The notes beneath the pieces were generated by a model. That model worked only from the letters and a program-made list of their open reading frames with translations. It was not told the origin of the DNA and did not search any database. The translations under genes were made by a program, and so were the position numbers. This document shows positions 54,186-61,846 of a stretch of DNA of 61,846 bases, piece by piece. The stretch's first letter is position 1. Each line of letters opens with the position of its first letter. The stretch is from Proteiniphilum sp. UBA4084 (lineage in GTDB: Bacteria > Bacteroidota > Bacteroidia > Bacteroidales > Dysgonomonadaceae). The stretch spans positions 33,727 through 95,572 of the forward strand of contig DFYK01000043.1 of NCBI GenBank assembly GCA_002383605.1. Reading direction: 5' to 3'.

Positions 54186-55166
54186 TCACAACATTTTTCC
54201 TAAAATCCGATCCATGACATGATTTGTCCGAATGGCGGTGGCACCCGTACTCAAGGGAAGGATGCTCCCGTCGTTCAGATAATTCACAATACTCTGAATC
54301 AAATAATACTGGATGTTTTCGGGATTCTCTTCCCGTAATTCCTGCGTTCCTTCGGATGTTTCCAAAAGGATAGGTGAGAAATCGAACGTAGAAAAGGAAA
54401 GTTTTCCCTTTGTGCCGACTACGTCGATGCGGTCGGTACGGGTATCTTTCGGGGCGATAAAGCTCCAGCTGCCACTTCCCAGCACACCTGACTGAAAACG
54501 AAAGGCAGTAGTGACCGTATCCTCCACATCGTAAAGCCCCCCCACATTTGCCGCAAAGCCGTGCACATCGGAGATATCTCCAAACAGATAATCAAGCAGA
54601 TCGAGCTGGTGAGATGCAAGATCATAAAAATAACCGGCTCCAGCGATCTCTTTTTTCACCCGCCAGGAGAGGTTTTCCCGGTCATAATCGGTCGCATAAG
54701 GCGGAATGGCAAAACGTATCTGTACAGTAGAGATTTTACCCAATAACCCATCGTCTATCAACTGTTTCACCCTGAGAAAATAAGGCAGCGTCCTGCGATA
54801 ATAAGCCACAAAGCAGGGAATACCGGTCTCCGCAGAAATGTGGTTCATCTGAAGACACTCCTCATAGGAGGAAGCCATCGGCTTCTCTACATAGACCGGT
54901 TTACCGGCCTTCATGGCGGCAATGGCATATTCCGCATGGGAGCCGGGAGGTGTTGCCACATAAACCGCGTTTACCTGTGGATCATTGATCAGATCCTGTG
55001 CATTGTCGTACCACTTCCCGATACCATGACGCTGCGCGTAGTCTTTCGCCTTGTCAATATTGCGTCGCATCACCGCGACGACATCCGATCCTTCCACCTT
55101 GCTGAAGGCCGGTCCGCTTTTCTTCTCTGTTACGTCTCCGCAACCAATAAAACCCCAGTGTATCAT
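54186..55166 (-). CDS. Gfo/Idh/MocA family oxidoreductase, cytoplasmic
   Basis: 326 residues without a signal peptide. The dinucleotide-binding motif is GFIGCGDVTEKKSGP. The EKP motif occurs as GKPVYVEKPMASS, with the conserved Lys that takes part in catalysis. The substrate-domain motif is DLASHQLDLLDYLFG, where DxxxHxxD is the usual catalytic-His pattern. It oxidises or reduces a sugar with NAD(P). It is the last gene of the minus-strand run beginning with the cytochrome-SUMF1 gene; the 78-bp gap to CcsBA leaves co-transcription uncertain. Confidence 0.9.
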   Translation of the reverse strand: MIHWGFIGCGDVTEKKSGPAFSKVEGSDVVAVMRRNIDKAKDYAQRHGIGKWYDNAQDLINDPQVNAVYVATPPGSHAEYAIAAMKAGKPVYVEKPMASSYEECLQMNHISAETGIPCFVAYYRRTLPYFLRVKQLIDDGLLGKISTVQIRFAIPPYATDYDRENLSWRVKKEIAGAGYFYDLASHQLDLLDYLFGDISDVHGFAANVGGLYDVEDTVTTAFRFQSGVLGSGSWSFIAPKDTRTDRIDVVGTKGKLSFSTFDFSPILLETSEGTQELREENPENIQYYLIQSIVNYLNDGSILPLSTGATAIRTNHVMDRILGKML

Positions 55167-55244
55167 ATTTGTTCACGTTATTCGCTGCGCGTTATTTGGC
55201 TTCGCCGTTATTAACTACTGAATAACTATCGAATTACAATCTAA

Positions 55245-57752
55245 TTACTTTCTGTAAGAAATACCACCCAGTATTCCCAGTGTCCCGAACGCGGTTGCAA
55301 TATACAAAAAAACAGTAGCATCACCATCGCTTTGTCCGTAAGAATGCATCCCGCTCAGGAAATAATTCACCCCGAGAAACGTCATCAGTACTGAAGAGAA
55401 GGCGAAGACCGACAGCAGGTTAAACAACCATTCACTCTGCCACTTTTTCACCAGATGGAGATGGGTGACGACGGAATATACCACGATTGTAATCAGTGCC
55501 CAGGTCTCCTTGGGATCCCATCCCCAATAGCGCCCCCACGACTCGTTCGCCCAAATGGCTCCCAGAAAGGTGCCGATGGTCATCAGAGCAATTCCTATCA
55601 ACAATGACAAATTGTTGATGATACTCAACTCCCTCATACGGTAAGAGACATGCGTACTTTTCTTTGAGAACGCCATGAAAGTGAGATTGGTGATACCCAA
55701 TAAAAAGCTGATTCCGAAGAATCCATAAGCTGCCACAATCACTGCCACATGAAACATCAGCCAGGGTGATTTTAACACCGGTACCAGTGTATTGATCTGC
55801 GGATCCATCCAGTTGAGGCCGGAGACAAAAAGGATCACCCCGCCGAAGAGAGTCGCCAAAGCCAGCGTGAGGTTGTTCTTGCAACCAAAGGTGAATCCTG
55901 CTACCACCGTAGCCCAGGCCACATAGACCATGGTCTCATAGGAATTACTCCAGGGTGCATAACCGGAAATATACCAACGCTGAGCCATCCCCGCGGTATG
56001 ATAAATAAAGAGTGCCACGATAAAAACGACCGCTGTAAATATTGCATTGCGAAACCATTCACGTCTCTGCCATATTTGCATGAACGCCAGAATTAAAAGG
56101 ATCCCGCCAAAAATAAAATAACCCGTTTTGGTTCGACTAAAGATATTCATCTGATTATAGCGCACTTCTGCCTCAATCTTCCTGGGGTGAATGAGTGAAG
56201 CTTTGTCGTTCTGTATCTGAAAGCGGGCAATCTCATCCAGTCGCTCATCGGCTTTGCTCCAGTCTCCGTATTGCAGTGCCGATTGTACTTCCGACAGATA
56301 TCGGTTAAAAATGTCAGCAATGAATAGTGAGTCCTGAGGCTGAAAATCGGCGAGATCATCGCCAGGTGCGTACCAGGTGTGGGACGGATCATCCGGGTTC
56401 GGAAAGATGCCCGGCATGGTATGATTAATCAGTTGATAGACGATGTTGATCTGTTCATCAAGTCTGATCAGATCCTTTTCTGCAGCTGTTCGTCCGACAG
56501 CAGGCCGGTGATAGATATCCTGTATTTGTGGGAGCAAACGATAATTTCCCTCCTGGTCGAAGAAATGGTAATAAGGCGCATAATTTTTCGCCAGATTATA
56601 CTGCAGGCTGATTTGTTCATTGGGAATGGCTATAAAGGGTACCTGCGTCCACATCCGGGGCATCGCAAGCAGACTCAACAGAAACTGATCGGCATTGAGA
56701 AAGCCGAAAGTCTGTTCTTTGAATATTTTCCGCAAAATTTCTGAGGAGAAGGTGTTCATGGGCATGACCCGTCCACGAAATTGTACCGGCAATGCACCGA
56801 ACCGGGCAGCATGATTCCGGGAAACAGTAATTTCCTGCAGTGTCTGTTCCAGGGATTTACCCGACATGCTCAAACTGCCCTGCTGTTCCACCAGTTCGGG
56901 GGTTAATGAATCTATTAGCTTCTCCGGGATGTTTTCCTCCGTCCCTCCAAGGGCAATGAACGGTACAATCAGCATAGCCGCGATGAGCGTCAATTTGCCG
57001 GCCTCCTCCCTGGCCTCCCTGAGTTGTCGTCCCAGCCTCCTGAAACGGGAATTCGGCATAAAGAACATCAGCAGGAAACCAACCAATAGCAGCGCATAGC
57101 CGCTGTAGGTTATGGTACGGCCCGCCACATCTTTGTTCACCGAAAGAATGGTTCCCAACTCATCCTCATCATAGGAAGCCTGAAAGAACCGATATCCTTT
57201 CAGATCCAGTATGTTGTTCATAAATATCTTTGTTTCGCGCACTTCCCCTTCGATATGCACCCGCAGATTACTCTCATAGGAAGAGGGACTCTGAGAACCG
57301 GGATATCGATGTAATTTGAAATCAATGAGCTCCAGCTCAAAAGGCATTGTTTCTGTTTTGATTCCCCTGGAGGTGTGCATCACCATTTGATCTGTCCGGT
57401 CTCCTTTGCGGATATGAACCTGCCCTTCCCTGCCGAACAAAAATGTGGTCAGTGCTCCACCCAGTATCACAATGAGGGAAAGATGGACAACAATCATTGC
57501 CCACTTCCTGCGCTTGATGTAGTTATATCGGATTAAGACCAGGAGAAAATTAATCACCAACAGAAACTGCAAAAGGATAAACAGCGGTGAATAATATATC
57601 AGCATTTTAGCAGCCTCTGTATTCATCTGCTTCTCCACAAATGTAGCCATCGCCAGTCCGGTTGCATAGATGAGCAACAGCACGATACTGGTTTTATAGG
57701 AGGATAAGGTATCTATCAGTTTATCCATCAACCCCGTCAGGCTTCTTCCCAT
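55245..57752 (-). CDS. ccsBA: CcsBA: fused ResB/CcsB-CcsA cytochrome c maturation protein
   Basis: 835 residues. The N-terminal ResB-like part has membrane helices at about 20-40, 50-70 and 85-105 and a beta-rich periplasmic domain. A long soluble section (about 270-535) precedes the C-terminal CcsA part with eight or so helices. The heme-handling tryptophan-rich motif is WGRYWGWDPKETW (about 739-751). System II synthases of this fused kind export heme and attach it to CxxCH motifs in the periplasm. An ATG at 57728 (MDKLIDTLSSYKTS) would avoid the 16-bp overlap with the TIM-barrel gene and is an alternative start. The four-heme cytochrome upstream is a likely client. Confidence 0.92.
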   Translation of the reverse strand: MGRSLTGLMDKLIDTLSSYKTSIVLLLIYATGLAMATFVEKQMNTEAAKMLIYYSPLFILLQFLLVINFLLVLIRYNYIKRRKWAMIVVHLSLIVILGGALTTFLFGREGQVHIRKGDRTDQMVMHTSRGIKTETMPFELELIDFKLHRYPGSQSPSSYESNLRVHIEGEVRETKIFMNNILDLKGYRFFQASYDEDELGTILSVNKDVAGRTITYSGYALLLVGFLLMFFMPNSRFRRLGRQLREAREEAGKLTLIAAMLIVPFIALGGTEENIPEKLIDSLTPELVEQQGSLSMSGKSLEQTLQEITVSRNHAARFGALPVQFRGRVMPMNTFSSEILRKIFKEQTFGFLNADQFLLSLLAMPRMWTQVPFIAIPNEQISLQYNLAKNYAPYYHFFDQEGNYRLLPQIQDIYHRPAVGRTAAEKDLIRLDEQINIVYQLINHTMPGIFPNPDDPSHTWYAPGDDLADFQPQDSLFIADIFNRYLSEVQSALQYGDWSKADERLDEIARFQIQNDKASLIHPRKIEAEVRYNQMNIFSRTKTGYFIFGGILLILAFMQIWQRREWFRNAIFTAVVFIVALFIYHTAGMAQRWYISGYAPWSNSYETMVYVAWATVVAGFTFGCKNNLTLALATLFGGVILFVSGLNWMDPQINTLVPVLKSPWLMFHVAVIVAAYGFFGISFLLGITNLTFMAFSKKSTHVSYRMRELSIINNLSLLIGIALMTIGTFLGAIWANESWGRYWGWDPKETWALITIVVYSVVTHLHLVKKWQSEWLFNLLSVFAFSSVLMTFLGVNYFLSGMHSYGQSDGDATVFLYIATAFGTLGILGGISYRK

Positions 57753-58651
57753 TGTTTGCGAAGCAGTTTCAGCGCAGCGGGCACAACGATGTTACGCTCA
57801 CCCTGACAGCCACACTCAAAGCTGACATACTTGTCGTATCCCAGCATCTTAAGACCGTTGAATCCATCCACATAATTGTCGGCTTCGCCATCTTCACCCG
57901 GCATGCTGCGACGCTTGCGACTGGCTACATGCACATGCTGCAGATGTTCTCCCGCGGAGATAAACGCCCCCTTGTCGGAATTTTCTTCCCAGGTCATGTG
58001 CCAGAAATCGCCCATGCATTTCACACCCGGATTATTGATGTCCCGACAGATGGAAGCAGCATCGCCCACCTGTCGAAGATAGAAAGCTTCCTTACGATTC
58101 AGCGGTTCCAGGATGACGGTGGTACCATGTTGCTGTGCAAGGGTACCCATTTCGTTAAACTGCTCGCAAAGAAAATCACGTGTCTCCTGCGTGTGTGGCA
58201 TCACCGGCTCTTGTCGGTTAAAAGCAGGGACAATGATCACGCCTGTTGAACCGAATTCACCGGCAGCAATGATCAGTTCTGCCATTGTATCACGACATTG
58301 TTTGCGGATGGCCGGATCGGTGGAAAGGATGAATCCGTCGAAGCCGGCACATACAGCACTCACTTTGATGTTGCGTCCTTTGAGGGCATCTTTGAATTCC
58401 TGTTTTCTCGCGAGTAAAGGTTTGCCGTGCGGTTCAAAGCCGACCACACCATGTGCTTCCATAAAATCGAACTTCTCTTTCAGGCTGGTACCGGGAGCGG
58501 TACCTTCCTGAAAAGAGATATTCAATTTCACCTTGCCGGAAGCTTTGTCCTTTTTGGAACTGGCAGAAGCCACAGAATTGTAACCTCCTATGGCGAGGGC
58601 AGCAGAACCGGCAATGGTCGTCTGAATAAATTTTCTTCTGTCGATTGTCAT
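57737..58651 (-). CDS. Tat-exported TIM-barrel sugar isomerase/epimerase-like protein
   Basis: 304 residues. The N-terminus TIDRRKFIQTTIAGSAALAIGG is a twin-arginine signal. The mature part is a xylose-isomerase-like TIM barrel related to hydroxypyruvate isomerase: ILEPLNRKEAFYL supplies the metal-binding Glu, CMGDFWHMTWEE the Asp-x2-His pair, HVHVASRKRR the next His and YVSFECGCQG the last Glu. Tat export implies that the folded, metal-loaded barrel acts in the periplasm. It overlaps the oxidoreductase stop by 4 bp and runs into ccsBA by 16 bp, so the operon is tight. Confidence 0.88.
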   Translation of the reverse strand: MTIDRRKFIQTTIAGSAALAIGGYNSVASASSKKDKASGKVKLNISFQEGTAPGTSLKEKFDFMEAHGVVGFEPHGKPLLARKQEFKDALKGRNIKVSAVCAGFDGFILSTDPAIRKQCRDTMAELIIAAGEFGSTGVIIVPAFNRQEPVMPHTQETRDFLCEQFNEMGTLAQQHGTTVILEPLNRKEAFYLRQVGDAASICRDINNPGVKCMGDFWHMTWEENSDKGAFISAGEHLQHVHVASRKRRSMPGEDGEADNYVDGFNGLKMLGYDKYVSFECGCQGERNIVVPAALKLLRKQWEEA

Positions 58652-60036
58652 GATTTAGCTTTTTTTTCACTTCCCGGTACGGGTACATTAAATCCAGACA
58701 TGTCCATTTTGCCGATGTTGAGGTCGGCAGGCGTGTAATCCAATGGCGATGCCGTCACGGCATCCCATGTTGTTTCCTGTCCCGTATATGCAGACTCACG
58801 TCCCATGATAGCAGCCAAATTAGATACTGCTGTTTCGGAAGCTTGCTCAATGGGTTTGTTACTACGGATACAGTTAATCAGATTCACATGTTCCAATGTG
58901 TAGGGGTCGGTCTGTTGAAAATTGGTTTTCTCTGCATCACCGTCATACTGCCAGATCACATTTCCGGCCAGATCTTTGATAACATGTCCACCCTTGCTCG
59001 ACCAGGATCCTTTGGTACCCTGGATAAATTCACTCACATTGTTGGCACAACCGTCTATCTGGCGACACATGCTATGCAGATGAATGCCATTTTCCATGGT
59101 GAAGTCGATGCTGAAGTTATCATACTGATCACCTGTTACACGACGGTGGCGTGAGCCAAAGCCTACGGCGCTTACCGGTTTCAGACCGGAGAACCAGGTG
59201 AATACATCGATGTTGTGCACATGCTGCTCCACAATATGGTCTCCCGAGAGCCACTTCCAGTTCACCCAGTCGCGCACCATAAATTCAAAATCGCTCCACT
59301 GTGGCTGTCTTTCACGATACCAGAGCATGCTCTGGTTCCAATATACCGTTCCACCGGTGATCTCACCAATGGCACCGTTCATAATCTGTTTATAGGATTC
59401 CACATAACTGCGCTGGTGGTGGCGTTGTGTTCCGGTAACAACACTCAGGCTCTTTGCCTGGGCCTGTTTGGCAGCAGCTACGATGGTACGGTAACCTGCT
59501 GCATCCACACAGATGGGTTTTTCCAGGAAACAGTGTTTGTTCTTTTCCACTGCATATTTGAAATGCTCGGCACGGAAGAAAGGAGGAGTGGCGTCGATCA
59601 GAATATCAATATCACTGTCGATCACCTGCTTGTATGCATCCAGACCCACGAAACGTTTCTCAGCGGGGATATCGATATTTTTGTCCGATTTCAGCTTATC
59701 GGCCAATCCGTCTACCTTGTCCTGGAATACGTCTCCCAGCGCTACGATGGTGACACCATTGGCAGCATTCAGGAAGTTGATGGCAGCACCCGATCCGCGT
59801 CCGCCGCAGCCTACCACACCTGCTTTCAGCTCTTTGCCGTCGGCGGCCAGATCAGGAAGTTCGGGAATGTAATAGCTTCCCGGCTCTTTCAAGGGGGTGT
59901 TGGCACTTTTACCCTTTTCTGATCCGCTACAGGAGGTCAACAATCCTGCAGAGCCTGTTCCGATAACTCCTACCGCCCCTGCTACCGCTGAGGCTTTCAG
60001 AAATGATCTTCTGGTTACATTGTTTTCTTTTTTCAT
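58648..60036 (-). CDS. Tat-exported Gfo/Idh/MocA oxidoreductase, probable lipoprotein
   Basis: 462 residues. The N-terminus has both a Tat motif (TRRSFLK) and a lipobox (LLTSC, Cys36), so a Tat-exported, lipid-anchored enzyme is predicted. The dinucleotide site is AGVVGCGGRGSGAAIN and the catalytic Lys motif KHCFLEKPICVD. The substrate domain has VYWNQSMLWY and EQHVHNIDVFTWF. Such secreted members carry a non-exchanging NAD(P) and act on sugars in a closed redox cycle (GH109-like or keto-sugar chemistry). The translational overlap with the TIM-barrel gene suggests the two act in sequence. Confidence 0.9.
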   Translation of the reverse strand: MKKENNVTRRSFLKASAVAGAVGVIGTGSAGLLTSCSGSEKGKSANTPLKEPGSYYIPELPDLAADGKELKAGVVGCGGRGSGAAINFLNAANGVTIVALGDVFQDKVDGLADKLKSDKNIDIPAEKRFVGLDAYKQVIDSDIDILIDATPPFFRAEHFKYAVEKNKHCFLEKPICVDAAGYRTIVAAAKQAQAKSLSVVTGTQRHHQRSYVESYKQIMNGAIGEITGGTVYWNQSMLWYRERQPQWSDFEFMVRDWVNWKWLSGDHIVEQHVHNIDVFTWFSGLKPVSAVGFGSRHRRVTGDQYDNFSIDFTMENGIHLHSMCRQIDGCANNVSEFIQGTKGSWSSKGGHVIKDLAGNVIWQYDGDAEKTNFQQTDPYTLEHVNLINCIRSNKPIEQASETAVSNLAAIMGRESAYTGQETTWDAVTASPLDYTPADLNIGKMDMSGFNVPVPGSEKKAKS

Positions 60037-60141
60037 CTTTCTTTGTTTTAGGATATTGTATATGTTTAAAAGTTGAGTTGTCCATAGTTCGTTATTCGCA
60101 GTCAGCCGTCAAATATTGGCTCGCATCCTGCACCTTGTCGA

Positions 60142-61719
60142 TTAACGCGTTATCAGCGAGTCACCCGGCTCGCATACTACACGAAAACCGATCCCTTTGA
60201 TATCGGAATACCACCAGATGCTCTTGGGCTGCTGCGGGTCGGTCTTGAGCCACGTCTCGTGATGTGTATGCGCCCGGGCAGCACTCCGCACTTCGGAAGC
60301 ATCGGAAACATAACTACCGCCACGGATCACCCACTCATCTCCCTGCGTAACCACCGGGTCACGGGTAATGCCCGATCGTTTGCTGTATGCTTCAGGGTCA
60401 TATTTGTCGGCCGTGTATTCCATCACATTTCCCAGCATGTTCTTTAACCCGTAAGGATTGGCTAAAACAACAGCAGGTGGCTGAGTACGGCTCTCGCTAT
60501 TCATGTCATAGACAACATAGGCACTGATGCTGTCGGTTTTCGGTTTAAAAATATTGCGCATGAATCCGTGTGCAGAAAAATCTTTTGGGCTGCCCGGAAA
60601 GAAATAGGCTGTCTGCTTGCCACCACGTGCAGCATATTCCCACTCAGCCTCGGTAGGCAAACGATATTTCTTTCCTGTTTTTGCCGATAACCACTGACAG
60701 TATGTCTCTGCGGCATAGTGTGTCATCGTGATGGCTGGGCGGTCGCCCTGTCCCCATCCCTGATCGGGATAACCGAAAGGAGGTGTGGGTCCTGAAATGG
60801 CATCCACGCCAAGTGCGGTAAGGTTATTCTCATAAACTGTCTCCGGGGGCGTACGTCCCTCGCTCATTGTCTCGGCATAAAACGACCAATACTGATCCCA
60901 GGTAGTTTCGAGTTCTGCCATAAAGAAAGGGGTGACTGCCACCTCATGCTGCGGCGATTCATCCGGGTTGCGGAAAGGTTCCTTTTCCGGACTTCCCATG
61001 TTGAAGGTTCCTCCAGGTATTGCCCTCATCAGGAATGATACGGCTGTGCCGGGCACCTGTTCCCGGTAGTCGGCAAAAGCAGTGACGACAGTGGGTTCTT
61101 TAAAATAGAGACTGGTATCCACAGCGTACGAGCCGCCCATTCCCGGAATACCCGCCATCTGGCCGTGCGCATAATTGGGATTGTAGTGTCCCACATCGAG
61201 ATGGCAGCTGATGCACTGCAGATCAAGTTTTTCGGCATTCTCTTCGTAATAGAGGTGTGCGGTGATGCCATCGTCGGTAACCCCCTCGGGAAAAAGATTC
61301 TGGTGACATTTTACACAGGATTTGTTGGGGATGTATTTCACCGCATTTTCCAGTTCCGATTTTTTATCCCAGTTGAAATCGGTACTGTCTTTGGTGAGAT
61401 ATCCCCACACATCACGTGCACCCAATGCCAGCTTGGCTGTGTAATGTTCCAAGGTATTGTCTTTGGGAGGAAGGTGACAGTCCACACAATTAACCATTAC
61501 GCCGCTACCGTTATTCACATGAGTGGAAAGTTTCCAGCTCTCTTCCGCGTGAGGATGAACATGACACATCATACACGATTCGTTGGTGGAGAAATAGACG
61601 GAAGTCTGGTATAAAGCTGCAACAAGTACAATTCCTATAACAATTCCTGTGATCAGGATGAGACCTTTTTTTCCGAATGACTTTTTATTGGGTTTCCTGT
61701 TTTTTGAAAATCTCGGCAT
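60142..61719 (-). CDS. Four-heme NapC/NirT-type cytochrome c fused to a SUMF1 (FGE-like) domain
   Basis: 525 residues. A membrane anchor (about 19-38) is followed by four CxxCH heme sites: CMMCH (49-53), CVDCH (78-82), CVKCH (135-139) and CISCH (169-173), the number and size of a NapC/NrfH quinol-oxidising module. From about residue 233 a SUMF1 domain begins (IPGGTFNMGSP) and continues through YRLPTEAEWEYAARGG and MLGNVMEYT to RGGSYVSDASEVR and GFRVV. The two active-site cysteines of formylglycine-generating enzyme are replaced (S472 and V477), so it is not an FGE. The SUMF1 part may bind substrate or partner proteins in the periplasm. First gene of the redox operon. Confidence 0.88.
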   Translation of the reverse strand: MPRFSKNRKPNKKSFGKKGLILITGIVIGIVLVAALYQTSVYFSTNESCMMCHVHPHAEESWKLSTHVNNGSGVMVNCVDCHLPPKDNTLEHYTAKLALGARDVWGYLTKDSTDFNWDKKSELENAVKYIPNKSCVKCHQNLFPEGVTDDGITAHLYYEENAEKLDLQCISCHLDVGHYNPNYAHGQMAGIPGMGGSYAVDTSLYFKEPTVVTAFADYREQVPGTAVSFLMRAIPGGTFNMGSPEKEPFRNPDESPQHEVAVTPFFMAELETTWDQYWSFYAETMSEGRTPPETVYENNLTALGVDAISGPTPPFGYPDQGWGQGDRPAITMTHYAAETYCQWLSAKTGKKYRLPTEAEWEYAARGGKQTAYFFPGSPKDFSAHGFMRNIFKPKTDSISAYVVYDMNSESRTQPPAVVLANPYGLKNMLGNVMEYTADKYDPEAYSKRSGITRDPVVTQGDEWVIRGGSYVSDASEVRSAARAHTHHETWLKTDPQQPKSIWWYSDIKGIGFRVVCEPGDSLITR

Positions 61720-61795
61720 TATTGTTTTTGATGATAAATATTAAATTATAACTTTTATTTATATTCTAAGGCATTTTGTCTATAAAAGTACACAA

Positions 61796-61846
61796 TTAAT
61801 TTCTTTTTCTGATCAGTTCACGTGCTGCTTCAATGATGGTATCCCT
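61796..61846 (-). CDS. C-terminal end of an unidentified CDS (cut by window edge)
   Basis: Read on the minus strand from the window edge, an open frame gives RDTIIEAARELIRKRN followed by TAA at 61798-61796. The charged amphipathic helix looks like a natural protein end. It is followed by 76 bp of AT-rich sequence before the cytochrome-SUMF1 start, in which TACTTTTA is one base from a -7 element. Too short to identify. Confidence 0.35.
   Translation of the reverse strand, partial: RDTIIEAARELIRKRN

Noticed and set aside
60142..61719. Calling the SUMF1 protein a formylglycine-generating enzyme or sulfatase activator
   Set aside because: The catalytic cysteines are replaced and no sulfatase gene is in the window.

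Overview
The window looks like a chromosomal segment of a Bacteroidota bacterium, most likely order Bacteroidales. The evidence is the SprA outer-membrane translocon next to ruvA, an RprX/RprY-type two-component pair, a TamA homologue carrying a lipobox, DUF2027-Smr, acyl-ACP thioesterase and CcsBA proteins, and promoters with TAnnTTTG -7 elements. I cannot fix the genus from sequence alone. No phage, IS element, CRISPR array or rRNA was seen. One tRNA-Gln is present.

Layout. (1) 1-11.2 kb, plus strand: a glycan-degradation run with the end of a Gfo/Idh/MocA oxidoreductase, GH88, GH2, two GH29 (one with a discoidin-type domain) and GH95. Three alpha-fucosidases with different folds or linkage preference plus an unsaturated uronidase point to a fucosylated, uronate-containing glycan. 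No SusC/SusD pair or polysaccharide lyase lies in the window. (2) 11.3-22 kb: housekeeping genes: GDPD, an HD alarmone-hydrolase-like protein, hemW, fhs, uvrB, a zinc-ribbon membrane protein, dgkA and a large nuclease-helicase. (3) 22.1-26.2 kb: tRNA-Gln with terminator, a DUF3307 / SatD-like operon headed by four perfect 20-bp dyads at an exact 29-bp period, then a DUF4153 / winged-helix / membrane-protein operon. (4) 26.4-28.7 kb: a decay zone in which three unrelated genes (pirin, a YczE-cytidylate-kinase-like fusion, a DUF5009-like membrane acyltransferase) each seem to keep both termini but have lost the middle. (5) 28.7-40.2 kb: TamL/TamB, queA, DUF2027-Smr, a lipoprotein, a thioesterase and ruvA. 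(6) 40.2-54.1 kb: giant sprA, rprX-rprY, a CDP-alcohol phosphotransferase, yicC, gmk, an alpha/beta hydrolase and a BASS-like transporter. (7) 54.2-61.8 kb, minus strand: a tightly packed redox operon: a four-heme NapC-type cytochrome fused to a SUMF1 domain, a Tat-exported Gfo/Idh oxidoreductase, a Tat-exported TIM-barrel protein, the cytochrome c maturation protein CcsBA and a second oxidoreductase.

The points most worth follow-up are the 29-bp dyad array controlling a cyclase-fold/HTH regulator, the cytochrome-SUMF1 redox operon, and the clustered termini-preserving deletions.
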